A stretch of 64,000 nt of DNA from Phymatolithon calcareum. Its lineage: Eukaryota > Rhodophyta > Florideophyceae > Hapalidiales. The DNA lies in the NCBI GenBank assembly GCA_977006965.1, contig OZ345376.1:1860001-1924000 (forward strand), read 5' to 3'. The notes under the pieces are model-generated. The model saw only the letters and a program-made list of their open reading frames with translations. It was not told the origin of the DNA and did no database searches. Positions 1 to 9,920 of this stretch are shown one piece after another; the first letter of the stretch is position 1, and every line of letters begins with the position of its first letter. Position numbers and translations under genes: made by a program.

Positions 1-187
1 CACTCTATTTACAAACCTAGTGGTAGCTCCAAACTGTCACCTCCCTACTCCTTACCCGATTTGTATGCAAAGGAGTCTCACCTGCAAATGGCACCACCCT
101 GAAATGGCACCATCTTGGAAACGGAAGCTGAAGCGGAAGCCACCTCGATTCCGCTTTCCAACAACAACTCCTCCTCAACCCTCCCAA

Positions 188-194
188 TATAAAT
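188..194 (+). promoter_or_regulatory. TATA box of the dehydrogenase gene
   Basis: TATAAAT lies 110 bp upstream of the ATG at 304. The same element occurs at 4080-4086 and 7972-7978 (plus) and at 11186-11192, 15078-15084 and 18970-18976 (minus). The position is consistent with a 5' leader of roughly 80 nt. Confidence 0.6.
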
Positions 195-303
195 CTATCA
201 ACACACGACTCACCCCGCCTTCTCGTCCCATCCACTCCATCGTACACACATCCATCACGTATTCAGTATTCATTGTCAATCCATTTACCGTCACCACCCC
301 ACA

Positions 304-1350
304 ATGACTCCTTCCACAATTGTGCAGATCGGGTGCGGAATTGTTGGTCACGCCTATGCTCTTGCATTCTCAAACGCCGGACACCGCGTTATCGGTGTTG
401 AAGCCAGCTACAACCGCATGCGCCAAATCTCTCACTGCTATCACGTTCATCACGTGTCCCACGATTTGTCCCTCCTCCAAAATGTCCACTTCATTCTCCT
501 CAGCATCAACACTCCGTTGAACCCGCACACCGGCGCTCTCAACATGACCTACATCCGGACCTCTCTCCCCAACGTTACTGCCATCATCCGATCTAATCCT
601 AACGCCCTGGTCGTCGTCCGCTCCACTGTCACCATCGGCTTCTGTTCCGCCTACAAAGCGGCGGTGGAGAAGGAGGTCGGCCACTCCGTGCGTCTGTGCT
701 TCCAGCCTGAGTTCCTTCGCGCCCGGTCTGCTGTGGAAGATGCAACGTCGCCGTGGCAAGTGGTTCTCGGGTGCGACAGCGCGCACGAGATAGCCGACTA
801 TTACCGATTCCAGCAGCACTTCATCACCGCCGACAGCATCACTTTTTGCACCATCGACGAAGCTGAGATCATGAAGATTTTCCACAACTCCTTTAACGCA
901 ATGAAGATCAGCTACTGGAATCAGGCCAATCTGTTGGTGCAGGAGATCCGCGGTCGAGATGGCAAGAAAATCGACGCCGAACGCACATTCAAAATCATCG
1001 CACGCACCTGCGAAGGGCTCATCAATCCGATGTACGGACTGACACCGGGACATGCGTACTACGGGACGTGCCTGCCGAAGGACAGCGCCGAGCTGGCCAA
1101 CATGGAACGAGTGTATGGACTGCAATGCAATCTGTTCCAGTGCGTGGTGGACGTAAATAATGTGGTAAAAGCGACAGATACGGAAGAGGTGCTGTATGGG
1201 GACAATCACGCAAACAATGCGACCTTCCACAAGGGTGTGAATGGAAAGGTTGAACGAGTTGGGGGTGTGGGTACAGATGGATCCAGCTGCAGCTCTGGTA
1301 GCGTATCGGAAGAGGAATGCGAATGGGCTGTGCTGAATAGGAATCAGTAG
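304..1350 (+). CDS. UDP-glucose/GDP-mannose 6-dehydrogenase-like protein, copy 1
   Basis: The 348-aa product is a two-domain relative of nucleotide-sugar dehydrogenases, which oxidise a sugar nucleotide to a uronic acid with two NAD+; such uronic acids feed cell-wall polysaccharides. Visible motifs are the NAD-binding G10-x-G12-x-x-G15, a following acidic residue E33, STVTIG at 107-112, PEFLR at 135-139, the central helix around K191 with SYWNQ at 203-207, and the catalytic CLPKD at 256-260 (Cys256, Lys259, Asp260). Family members usually have about 400-450 residues. Here the C-terminal sugar-nucleotide-binding Rossmann domain is missing and replaced by about 65 low-complexity residues rich in Gly, Ser and Glu. 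The start is the first ATG after the TATA box. The substrate cannot be told from sequence. Confidence 0.88.
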   Translation: MTPSTIVQIGCGIVGHAYALAFSNAGHRVIGVEASYNRMRQISHCYHVHHVSHDLSLLQNVHFILLSINTPLNPHTGALNMTYIRTSLPNVTAIIRSNPNALVVVRSTVTIGFCSAYKAAVEKEVGHSVRLCFQPEFLRARSAVEDATSPWQVVLGCDSAHEIADYYRFQQHFITADSITFCTIDEAEIMKIFHNSFNAMKISYWNQANLLVQEIRGRDGKKIDAERTFKIIARTCEGLINPMYGLTPGHAYYGTCLPKDSAELANMERVYGLQCNLFQCVVDVNNVVKATDTEEVLYGDNHANNATFHKGVNGKVERVGGVGTDGSSCSSGSVSEEECEWAVLNRNQ

Positions 1351-1573
1351 CCAATTTGTTATGCAGTAAACAAACGTGCAATATCGGTATGATTCTACAA
1401 AAGGTTGCCGAGTAACCTTCGGTAGTGTTCATAGTACTGTTCACGGGGTGATGAAAGATAGCGCACCGCAGCTTCTGTGTTGTGGTTGGTGAAATAGATG
1501 TCAACGAGTGGCACCAGTGTACTAATTTGATGAATGAAGGGGTTTGGTGCAGTAGAGTTTAAAGTTTTATAAT

Positions 1574-1656
1574 TTTTTAATCCAAGTTTATATAAAAGCG
1601 CAGCAGACTTCCGAAGATATGGGCAGCACTTCCTCGGCTGCTACCTACCGTCGACG
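1574..1656 (-). mobile_element. 5'-truncated LINE 3' tail inside the array unit
   Basis: About 83 bp, matching in reverse the 3' end of LINE element A (22088-22165), including the poly(A)-proximal segment. It is flanked by near-identical target duplications taaagttttataat (1560-1573) and taaagtttaataat (1657-1670). It recurs in the other units (for example 5466-5548, 9358-9440, 13616-13698, 17508-17590). Confidence 0.75.
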
Positions 1657-1670
1657 TAAAGTTTAATAAT

Positions 1671-2909
1671 GTACAGCACTGTATTAGGCAATATGATAGA
1701 TGTGGTGATAGAAGTGAGTGCACGTGGGTGTATTGCTGGAGGTTGCACTGCTGTGACGAGAGAGAGGAGAGTTCAGATGCTTCGTACAGGGCCTTCTGAG
1801 TATCATAGAATTAATTTGTCAATAGAAGGTGGGTCGGGTTTCATATTGTTCATTTGATTGATATATGACGTATTGATGGGTCGGTAGTGTACAGTGAATC
1901 AGTTGAAGGAGAGGGAGCCGTGTTCGGTGTCGGTTGCACTTTCGGTTTCGGTTTTAGTGTTGTGGTGGCGAGCGTTCGTCCATTGCCATGGTGGTTGACA
2001 TGCGTTGAGATGAGGTGAGGAAAAAGGGGTGACTTTTATAATGTGAAGATAGTTTAGAAGTGGTATGGGCAGGAGATGGTGACGACAATATACAGGATAA
2101 AAATTGCGTTCGGCAACATGGGACAGTGGAATCGGATTTGGGCGGATGCGGTGGGCGAAGAGGCGAAAATGTGAGGACACGGTTTGAGAATGGGGGACCG
2201 TGGTGCGGTGTGGGATGGAAACGATGTGTTTGTTGTCTGCGGGGCTTGTGAGAGGCGCGGAAAACAGAATTTAGTAGAATGGGCGATTTTAGTAGTGATT
2301 GTACAGGTTGTAAATAATTGAAGGTAGAAGAGGAAGGAAAGGATTCAGGGGAGGGTGGGATGTTTAGAAACAAGAGCAGGGTACCATTTGCAGTGATTCG
2401 GCGGCTTATTGATGTTGATTATGTGAAAAAGTGTGGATTTTGAAAGTGAGGGTTAAAAAGTGATTGTGGGGTGGAAAAAGGCGGTGGGTTGGAAAAAACC
2501 CGGTTTCGAGCATCAGCGAGACGGAGCGAAGGTAGTGGGAGGGTGAGAAGGGGGTAAAAAGGAGGTTTCCAAAAAAATTGCCTCCGGCCAGCAGGGCCTC
2601 AAAAGAGTTTTCAAGTGTTGGAGGTGGCCAATTTCAGAATTTTCCAAATCAGCAACACACCGTCCTGTGCCCTGCCTACTTAAACAACGTCCATGTACAA
2701 ACTGTGCAACCGCAAAGAAAGCCTTCCTCTCCCACATAACGCTCCCTATTTCAGCCCTTTACAAAAATGAAGCACACTGCCCATGCTGTATTTAATGAAT
2801 TAAAATGATAATTTAATTATCTCCACGTTCCTACTATATATTCAAACTTGGTGCTCGTCCTGCTGCACGCTTCGCCCAATGCCTTCACACTCACACACAA
2901 TCGTGATGA
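1671..2909. other. Intergenic part of the array unit
   Basis: This is the region between the two convergent genes of the unit. Several short frames exist but none shows a recognisable motif, and none is conserved in the decayed copy at 41100-42050. I see no gene here. Confidence 0.5.
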
Positions 2910-3428
2910 TTACGCAGCAGCAGCAACAGGAACGGTGCCCGGGTCTCCTGAGTTCAGCACTCCGACGAAGGTACAATCAATGTTGCTGATGCACTTCACA
3001 AGATGCACAAGACCCTGAGGGAACACCGTGGAATCCCCCTTCCTCACCACGTTTCGGATAATTCTCGCATTATTTCCTTCGTCCCACAGGTAGGAAACCA
3101 TTGTTCCTCTGGTCACATACAGCACCTCGGCGCCACGCGGATGGTAATGTTTTACAAACCGACGGCCAGATGCGACATGCACTGTAGAGATGCGGAACTG
3201 GGTGTCGGTCGCAGACAGCACCTTCGTGTTGGTGGCGTCAGCGGTGATACCCGAAAAGGCTTTATTTCGGGAGATCGGCGGGACATTGCCACGGATGACA
3301 AAGTCAGCGTCACGAAGGTTGGAGCGGACCTTTTGAGCAGTGAATGGACCGAGGCTGGGGATGGCGGCGGTGGAGATGTGGAGGAGAGCGGAAAAGAGGA
3401 GAGCGGTGATAAGTGATGAGCGCGGCAT
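2910..3428 (-). CDS. Secreted germin-like cupin protein, copy 1
   Basis: The 172-aa product starts with a signal peptide (hydrophobic residues 6-21, likely cleavage after the alanines at 21-22). A single cupin domain follows with both germin motifs. Motif 1 has G88, H94, H96, E101 and G108; motif 2 has G131, P137, G139, H142 and N149. The four metal ligands His94, His96, Glu101 and His142 are all present, so a metal-binding extracellular enzyme is plausible. Plant relatives include manganese oxalate oxidases and superoxide dismutases, but the activity here is unknown. An upstream in-frame ATG would add 48 residues; it lies only about 10 nt past the TATA-like element, so I chose the ATG that begins the signal peptide. 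The gene converges on the dehydrogenase of its own unit. Confidence 0.87.
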   Translation of the reverse strand: MPRSSLITALLFSALLHISTAAIPSLGPFTAQKVRSNLRDADFVIRGNVPPISRNKAFSGITADATNTKVLSATDTQFRISTVHVASGRRFVKHYHPRGAEVLYVTRGTMVSYLWDEGNNARIIRNVVRKGDSTVFPQGLVHLVKCISNIDCTFVGVLNSGDPGTVPVAAAA

Positions 3429-4195
3429 TTGTGTGAGAAGCTGCTTGGTTTGGTTGCTACGATAGAAGAATGAATGCGATGAAAGGGATGGAGAGTTTGC
3501 AATGACGATGAGTGAGGTGAGGTGGAGCGGGGTGCGGAAGACGAGTGCTTGGATTGGTTTCAGCGCGGGCATGATGAGGTTATAAGCAACTGTGAAAAGT
3601 GATGTGCTGTACAATAATATTATTATTATTGTTGTGCACCACCCAAATCGGGGTGGAGTGCTTTCCCATGTGCGGTCCTCGCATTTCGCACTACGGTGCT
3701 CCGTTTGAAACAATTTCCCTGTCCAACATTCCCCCGCTCGCGTACGAATTCTAAAAAGGACCATGGCTTGAATGAAGCACTTGTGTGGGAAGGTGTACCA
3801 AAAAGTATTGTCAGTGCTAATTCTGCACCACAATATTAGAATAGAACGGAATTTAATTCCGTTCTGTTAGCGACACATTTTGCACAATATTCCACTCTAT
3901 TTACAAACCTAGTGGTAGCTCCAAACTGTCACCTCCCTACTCCTTACCCGATTTGTATGCAAAGGAGTCTCACCTGCAAATGGCACCACCCTGAAATGGC
4001 ACCATCTTGGAAACGGAAGCTGAAGCGGAAGCCACCTCGATTCCGCTTTCCAACAACAACTCCTCCTCAACCCTCCCAATATAAATCTATCAACACACGA
4101 CTCACCCCGCCTTCTCGTCCCATCCACTCCATCGTACACACATCCATCACGTATTCAGTATTCATTGTCAATCCATTTACCGTCACCACCCCACA
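3429..4195. promoter_or_regulatory. Shared divergent promoter region of cupin and dehydrogenase
   Basis: This 767-bp spacer lies between the starts of the divergent cupin (minus) and dehydrogenase (plus) genes. It contains a TATA-like TTATAA for the cupin at 3580-3585 (minus), a short run of ATT repeats near 3608-3623, the palindrome at 3843-3865 and the dehydrogenase TATA box at 4080-4086. The arrangement is repeated at 7321-8087 and, inverted, at 11077-11843, 14969-15735 and 18861-19627. Co-regulation is inferred. Confidence 0.5.
3843..3865. promoter_or_regulatory. Perfect short palindrome in the divergent promoter
   Basis: Two 11-bp arms (agaacggaatt and its complement) are separated by one base. 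It is repeated at 7735-7757, 11407-11429, 15299-15321 and 19191-19213. It could be a dimeric transcription-factor site or a cruciform; the function is inferred. Confidence 0.4.
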
Positions 4196-5242
4196 ATGAC
4201 TCCTTCCACAATTGTGCAGATCGGGTGCGGAATTGTTGGTCACGCCTATGCTCTTGCATTCTCAAACGCCGGACACCGCGTTATCGGTGTTGAAGCCAGC
4301 TACAACCGCATGCGCCAAATCTCTCACTGCTATCACGTTCATCACGTGTCCCACGATTTGTCCCTCCTCCAAAATGTCCACTTCATTCTCCTCAGCATCA
4401 ACACTCCGTTGAACCCGCACACCGGCGCTCTCAACATGACCTACATCCGGACCTCTCTCCCCAACGTTACTGCCATCATCCGATCTAATCCTAACGCCCT
4501 GGTCGTCGTCCGCTCCACTGTCACCATCGGCTTCTGTTCCGCCTACAAAGCGGCGGTGGAGAAGGAGGTCGGCCACTCCGTGCGTCTGTGCTTCCAGCCT
4601 GAGTTCCTTCGCGCCCGGTCTGCTGTGGAAGATGCAACGTCGCCGTGGCAAGTGGTTCTCGGGTGCGACAGCGCGCACGAGATAGCCGACTATTACCGAT
4701 TCCAGCAGCACTTCATCACCGCCGACAGCATCACTTTTTGCACCATCGACGAAGCTGAGATCATGAAGATTTTCCACAACTCCTTTAACGCAATGAAGAT
4801 CAGCTACTGGAATCAGGCCAATCTGTTGGTGCAGGAGATCCGCGGTCGAGATGGCAAGAAAATCGACGCCGAACGCACATTCAAAATCATCGCACGCACC
4901 TGCGAAGGGCTCATCAATCCGATGTACGGACTGACACCGGGACATGCGTACTACGGGACGTGCCTGCCGAAGGACAGCGCCGAGCTGGCCAACATGGAAC
5001 GAGTGTATGGACTGCAATGCAATCTGTTCCAGTGCGTGGTGGACGTAAATAATGTGGTAAAAGCGACAGATACGGAAGAGGTGCTGTATGGGGACAATCA
5101 CGCAAACAATGCGACCTTCCACAAGGGTGTGAATGGAAAGGTTGAACGAGTTGGGGGTGTGGGTACAGATGGATCCAGCTGCAGCTCTGGTAGCGTATCG
5201 GAAGAGGAATGCGAATGGGCTGTGCTGAATAGGAATCAGTAG
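4196..5242 (+). CDS. UDP-glucose/GDP-mannose 6-dehydrogenase-like protein, copy 2
   Basis: The protein is identical to copy 1 (348 aa, complete NAD-binding and Cys256/Lys259/Asp260 motifs). It is divergent to the cupin gene at 2910-3428, with the whole intergenic region repeated exactly. Confidence 0.88.
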   Translation: MTPSTIVQIGCGIVGHAYALAFSNAGHRVIGVEASYNRMRQISHCYHVHHVSHDLSLLQNVHFILLSINTPLNPHTGALNMTYIRTSLPNVTAIIRSNPNALVVVRSTVTIGFCSAYKAAVEKEVGHSVRLCFQPEFLRARSAVEDATSPWQVVLGCDSAHEIADYYRFQQHFITADSITFCTIDEAEIMKIFHNSFNAMKISYWNQANLLVQEIRGRDGKKIDAERTFKIIARTCEGLINPMYGLTPGHAYYGTCLPKDSAELANMERVYGLQCNLFQCVVDVNNVVKATDTEEVLYGDNHANNATFHKGVNGKVERVGGVGTDGSSCSSGSVSEEECEWAVLNRNQ

Positions 5243-6801
5243 CCAATTTGTTATGCAGTAAACAAACGTGCAATATCGGTATGATTCTACAAAAGGTTGC
5301 CGAGTAACCTTCGGTAGTGTTCATAGTACTGTTCACGGGGTGATGAAAGATAGCGCACCGCAGCTTCTGTGTTGTGGTTGGTGAAATAGATGTCAACGAG
5401 TGGCACCAGTGTACTAATTTGATGAATGAAGGGGTTTGGTGCAGTAGAGTTTAAAGTTTTATAATTTTTTAATCCAAGTTTATATAAAAGCGCAGCAGAC
5501 TTCCGAAGATATGGGCAGCACTTCCTCGGCTGCTACCTACCGTCGACGTAAAGTTTAATAATGTACAGCACTGTATTAGGCAATATGATAGATGTGGTGA
5601 TAGAAGTGAGTGCACGTGGGTGTATTGCTGGAGGTTGCACTGCTGTGACGAGAGAGAGGAGAGTTCAGATGCTTCGTACAGGGCCTTCTGAGTATCATAG
5701 AATTAATTTGTCAATAGAAGGTGGGTCGGGTTTCATATTGTTCATTTGATTGATATATGACGTATTGATGGGTCGGTAGTGTACAGTGAATCAGTTGAAG
5801 GAGAGGGAGCCGTGTTCGGTGTCGGTTGCACTTTCGGTTTCGGTTTTAGTGTTGTGGTGGCGAGCGTTCGTCCATTGCCATGGTGGTTGACATGCGTTGA
5901 GATGAGGTGAGGAAAAAGGGGTGACTTTTATAATGTGAAGATAGTTTAGAAGTGGTATGGGCAGGAGATGGTGACGACAATATACAGGATAAAAATTGCG
6001 TTCGGCAACATGGGACAGTGGAATCGGATTTGGGCGGATGCGGTGGGCGAAGAGGCGAAAATGTGAGGACACGGTTTGAGAATGGGGGACCGTGGTGCGG
6101 TGTGGGATGGAAACGATGTGTTTGTTGTCTGCGGGGCTTGTGAGAGGCGCGGAAAACAGAATTTAGTAGAATGGGCGATTTTAGTAGTGATTGTACAGGT
6201 TGTAAATAATTGAAGGTAGAAGAGGAAGGAAAGGATTCAGGGGAGGGTGGGATGTTTAGAAACAAGAGCAGGGTACCATTTGCAGTGATTCGGCGGCTTA
6301 TTGATGTTGATTATGTGAAAAAGTGTGGATTTTGAAAGTGAGGGTTAAAAAGTGATTGTGGGGTGGAAAAAGGCGGTGGGTTGGAAAAAACCCGGTTTCG
6401 AGCATCAGCGAGACGGAGTGAAGGTAGTGGGAGGGTGAGAAGGGGGTAAAAAGGAGGTTTCCAAAAAAATTGCCTCCGGCCAGCAGGGCCTCAAAAGAGT
6501 TTTCAAGTGTTGGAGGTGGCCAATTTCAGAATTTTCCAAATCAGCAACACACCGTCCTGTGCCCTGCCTACTTAAACAACGTCCATGTACAAACTGTGCA
6601 ACCGCAAAGAAAGCCTTCCTCTCCCACATAACGCTCCCTATTTCAGCCCTTTACAAAAATGAAGCACACTGCCCATGCTGTATTTAATGAATTAAAATGA
6701 TAATTTAATTATCTCCACGTTCCTACTATATATTCAAACTTGGTGCTCGTCCTGCTGCACGCTTCGCCCAATGCCTTCACACTCACACACAATCGTGATG
6801 A

Positions 6802-7320
6802 TTACGCAGCAGCAGCAACAGGAACGGTGCCCGGGTCTCCTGAGTTCAGCACTCCGACGAAGGTACAATCAATGTTGCTGATGCACTTCACAAGATGCAC
6901 AAGACCCTGAGGGAACACCGTGGAATCCCCCTTCCTCACCACGTTTCGGATAATTCTCGCATTATTTCCTTCGTCCCACAGGTAGGAAACCATTGTTCCT
7001 CTGGTCACATACAGCACCTCGGCGCCACGCGGATGGTAATGTTTTACAAACCGACGGCCAGATGCGACATGCACTGTAGAGATGCGGAACTGGGTGTCGG
7101 TCGCAGACAGCACCTTCGTGTTGGTGGCGTCAGCGGTGATACCCGAAAAGGCTTTATTTCGGGAGATCGGCGGGACATTGCCACGGATGACAAAGTCAGC
7201 GTCACGAAGGTTGGAGCGGACCTTTTGAGCAGTGAATGGACCGAGGCTGGGGATGGCGGCGGTGGAGATGTGGAGGAGAGCGGAAAAGAGGAGAGCGGTG
7301 ATAAGTGATGAGCGCGGCAT
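6802..7320 (-). CDS. Secreted germin-like cupin protein, copy 2
   Basis: Protein identical to copy 1, divergent to the dehydrogenase gene at 8088. Confidence 0.87.
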   Translation of the reverse strand: MPRSSLITALLFSALLHISTAAIPSLGPFTAQKVRSNLRDADFVIRGNVPPISRNKAFSGITADATNTKVLSATDTQFRISTVHVASGRRFVKHYHPRGAEVLYVTRGTMVSYLWDEGNNARIIRNVVRKGDSTVFPQGLVHLVKCISNIDCTFVGVLNSGDPGTVPVAAAA

Positions 7321-8087
7321 TTGTGTGAGAAGCTGCTTGGTTTGGTTGCTACGATAGAAGAATGAATGCGATGAAAGGGATGGAGAGTTTGCAATGACGA
7401 TGAGTGAGGTGAGGTGGAGCGGGGTGCGGAAGACGAGTGCTTGGATTGGTTTCAGCGCGGGCATGATGAGGTTATAAGCAACTGTGAAAAGTGATGTGCT
7501 GTACAATAATATTATTATTATTGTTGTGCACCACCCAAATCGGGGTGGAGTGCTTTCCCATGTGCGGTCCTCGCATTTCGCACTACGGTGCTCCGTTTGA
7601 AACAATTTCCCTGTCCAACATTCCCCCGCTCGCGTACGAATTCTAAAAAGGACCATGGCTTGAATGAAGCACTTGTGTGGGAAGGTGTACCAAAAAGTAT
7701 TGTCAGTGCTAATTCTGCACCACAATATTAGAATAGAACGGAATTTAATTCCGTTCTGTTAGCGACACATTTTGCACAATATTCCACTCTATTTACAAAC
7801 CTAGTGGTAGCTCCAAACTGTCACCTCCCTACTCCTTACCCGATTTGTATGCAAAGGAGTCTCACCTGCAAATGGCACCACCCTGAAATGGCACCATCTT
7901 GGAAACGGAAGCTGAAGCGGAAGCCACCTCGATTCCGCTTTCCAACAACAACTCCTCCTCAACCCTCCCAATATAAATCTATCAACACACGACTCACCCC
8001 GCCTTCTCGTCCCATCCACTCCATCGTACACACATCCATCACGTATTCAGTATTCATTGTCAATCCATTTACCGTCACCACCCCACA

Positions 8088-9134
8088 ATGACTCCTTCCA
8101 CAATTGTGCAGATCGGGTGCGGAATTGTTGGTCACGCCTATGCTCTTGCATTCTCAAACGCCGGACACCGCGTTATCGGTGTTGAAGCCAGCTACAACCG
8201 CATGCGCCAAATCTCTCACTGCTATCACGTTCATCACGTGTCCCACGATTTGTCCCTCCTCCAAAATGTCCACTTCATTCTCCTCAGCATCAACACTCCG
8301 TTGAACCCGCACACCGGCGCTCTCAACATGACCTACATCCGGACCTCTCTCCCCAACGTTACTGCCATCATCCGATCTAATCCTAACGCCCTGGTCGTCG
8401 TCCGCTCCACTGTCACCATCGGCTTCTGTTCCGCCTACAAAGCGGCGGTGGAGAAGGAGGTCGGCCACTCCGTGCGTCTGTGCTTCCAGCCTGAGTTCCT
8501 TCGCGCCCGGTCTGCTGTGGAAGATGCAACGTCGCCGTGGCAAGTGGTTCTCGGGTGCGACAGCGCGCACGAGATAGCCGACTATTACCGATTCCAGCAG
8601 CACTTCATCACCGCCGACAGCATCACTTTTTGCACCATCGACGAAGCTGAGATCATGAAGATTTTCCACAACTCCTTTAACGCAATGAAGATCAGCTACT
8701 GGAATCAGGCCAATCTGTTGGTGCAGGAGATCCGCGGTCGAGATGGCAAGAAAATCGACGCCGAACGCACATTCAAAATCATCGCACGCACCTGCGAAGG
8801 GCTCATCAATCCGATGTACGGACTGACACCGGGACATGCGTACTACGGGACGTGCCTGCCGAAGGACAGCGCCGAGCTGGCCAACATGGAACGAGTGTAT
8901 GGACTGCAATGCAATCTGTTCCAGTGCGTGGTGGACGTAAATAATGTGGTAAAAGCGACAGATACGGAAGAGGTGCTGTATGGGGACAATCACGCAAACA
9001 ATGCGACCTTCCACAAGGGTGTGAATGGAAAGGTTGAACGAGTTGGGGGTGTGGGTACAGATGGATCCAGCTGCAGCTCTGGTAGCGTATCGGAAGAGGA
9101 ATGCGAATGGGCTGTGCTGAATAGGAATCAGTAG
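8088..9134 (+). CDS. UDP-glucose/GDP-mannose 6-dehydrogenase-like protein, copy 3
   Basis: Identical protein to copy 1. This copy lies just left of the inversion junction and faces copy 4 tail to tail. Its downstream cupin partner has been lost at the junction. Confidence 0.88.
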   Translation: MTPSTIVQIGCGIVGHAYALAFSNAGHRVIGVEASYNRMRQISHCYHVHHVSHDLSLLQNVHFILLSINTPLNPHTGALNMTYIRTSLPNVTAIIRSNPNALVVVRSTVTIGFCSAYKAAVEKEVGHSVRLCFQPEFLRARSAVEDATSPWQVVLGCDSAHEIADYYRFQQHFITADSITFCTIDEAEIMKIFHNSFNAMKISYWNQANLLVQEIRGRDGKKIDAERTFKIIARTCEGLINPMYGLTPGHAYYGTCLPKDSAELANMERVYGLQCNLFQCVVDVNNVVKATDTEEVLYGDNHANNATFHKGVNGKVERVGGVGTDGSSCSSGSVSEEECEWAVLNRNQ

Positions 9135-9243
9135 CCAATTTGTTATGCAGTAAACAAACGTGCAATATCGGTATGATTCTACAAAAGGTTGCCGAGTAAC
9201 CTTCGGTAGTGTTCATAGTACTGTTCACGGGGTGATGAAAGAT

Positions 9244-9920
9244 AGCGCACCGCAGCTTCTGTGTTGTGGTTGGTGAAATAGATGTCAACGAGTGGCACCA
9301 GTGTACTAATTTGATGAATGAAGGGGTTTGGTGCAGTAGAGTTTAAAGTTTTATAATTTTTTAATCCAAGTTTATATAAAAGCGCAGCAGACTTCCGAAG
9401 ATATGGGCAGCACTTCCTCGGCTGCTACCTACCGTCGACGTAAAGTTTAATAATGTACAGCACTGTATTAGGCAATATGATAGATGTGGTGATAGAAGTG
9501 AGTGCACGTGGGTGTATTGCTGGAGGTTGCACTGCTGTGACGAGAGAGAGGAGAGTTCAGATGCTTCGTACAGGGCCTTCTGAGTATCATAGAATTAATT
9601 TGTCAATAGAAGGTGGGTCGGGTTTCATATTGTTCATTTGATTGATATATGACGTATTGATGGGTCGGTAGTGTACAGTGAATCAGTTGAAGGAGAGGGA
9701 GCCGTGTTCGGTGTCGGTTGCACTTTCGGTTTCGGTTTTAGTGTTGTGGTGGCGAGCGTTCGTCCATTGCCATGGTGGTTGACATGCGTTGAGATGAGGT
9801 GAGGAAAAAGGGGTGACTTTTATAATGTGAAGATAGTTTAGAAGTGGTATGGGCAGGAGATGGTGACGACAATATACAGGATAAAAATTGCGTTCGGCAA
9901 CATGGGACAGTGGAATCGGA
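9244..9920. repeat. Asymmetric spacer of the palindrome and inversion junction
   Basis: The left arm ends at 9243 and the right arm begins at 9921. The 677 bp between them equal unit positions 1460-2136, present only in forward orientation. The junction joins atcgga (unit 2131-2136) to the reverse of unit 1459, with no added bases that I can see. Confidence 0.9.

Larger units (their letters stand above)
1..3892 (+). repeat. Array unit 1, 3892-bp dehydrogenase/cupin repeat, forward
   Basis: The sequence recurs at an offset of exactly 3892 bp. The window opens inside the array, so the unit boundary used here is arbitrary. The unit holds a dehydrogenase gene (plus), a convergent cupin gene (minus), a LINE 3' tail insertion at 1574-1656 and a short palindrome at 3843-3865. 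Between this unit and the next I see one substitution (C at 2527, T at 6419). Confidence 0.97.
3893..7784 (+). repeat. Array unit 2, forward
   Basis: Direct tandem copy of unit 1 with the same two genes. It differs by the substitution at 6419, which lies outside both genes. Confidence 0.97.
7785..9920 (+). repeat. Array unit 3, forward, truncated at the inversion junction
   Basis: Identical to unit 1 up to unit position 2136, where the sequence switches to the opposite strand of unit position 1459. It keeps the dehydrogenase gene and loses the cupin gene. Positions 9244-9920 are not mirrored and form a 677-bp spacer between the palindrome arms. Confidence 0.95.

Noticed and set aside
370-1230. 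Minus-strand 286-codon frame opposite the dehydrogenase gene
   Set aside because: It is exactly antisense to conserved catalytic motifs, shows no motif of its own and is broken in the decayed copy; codon bias of the sense gene explains it.
1022-1504. 160-codon minus-strand frame past the dehydrogenase end
   Set aside because: Low-complexity His/Pro/Cys content, overlaps the real gene antisense and lacks any recognised motif.
2910-3833. 307-codon version of the cupin starting at 3833
   Set aside because: It would place the signal peptide deep inside the protein and run through the TATA-like element; the ATG at 3428 gives a normal secreted germin-like protein.
1-9243. CRISPR-like array
   Set aside because: The repeats are 3.9-kb gene-bearing units in a eukaryote, with no short repeat-spacer pattern.
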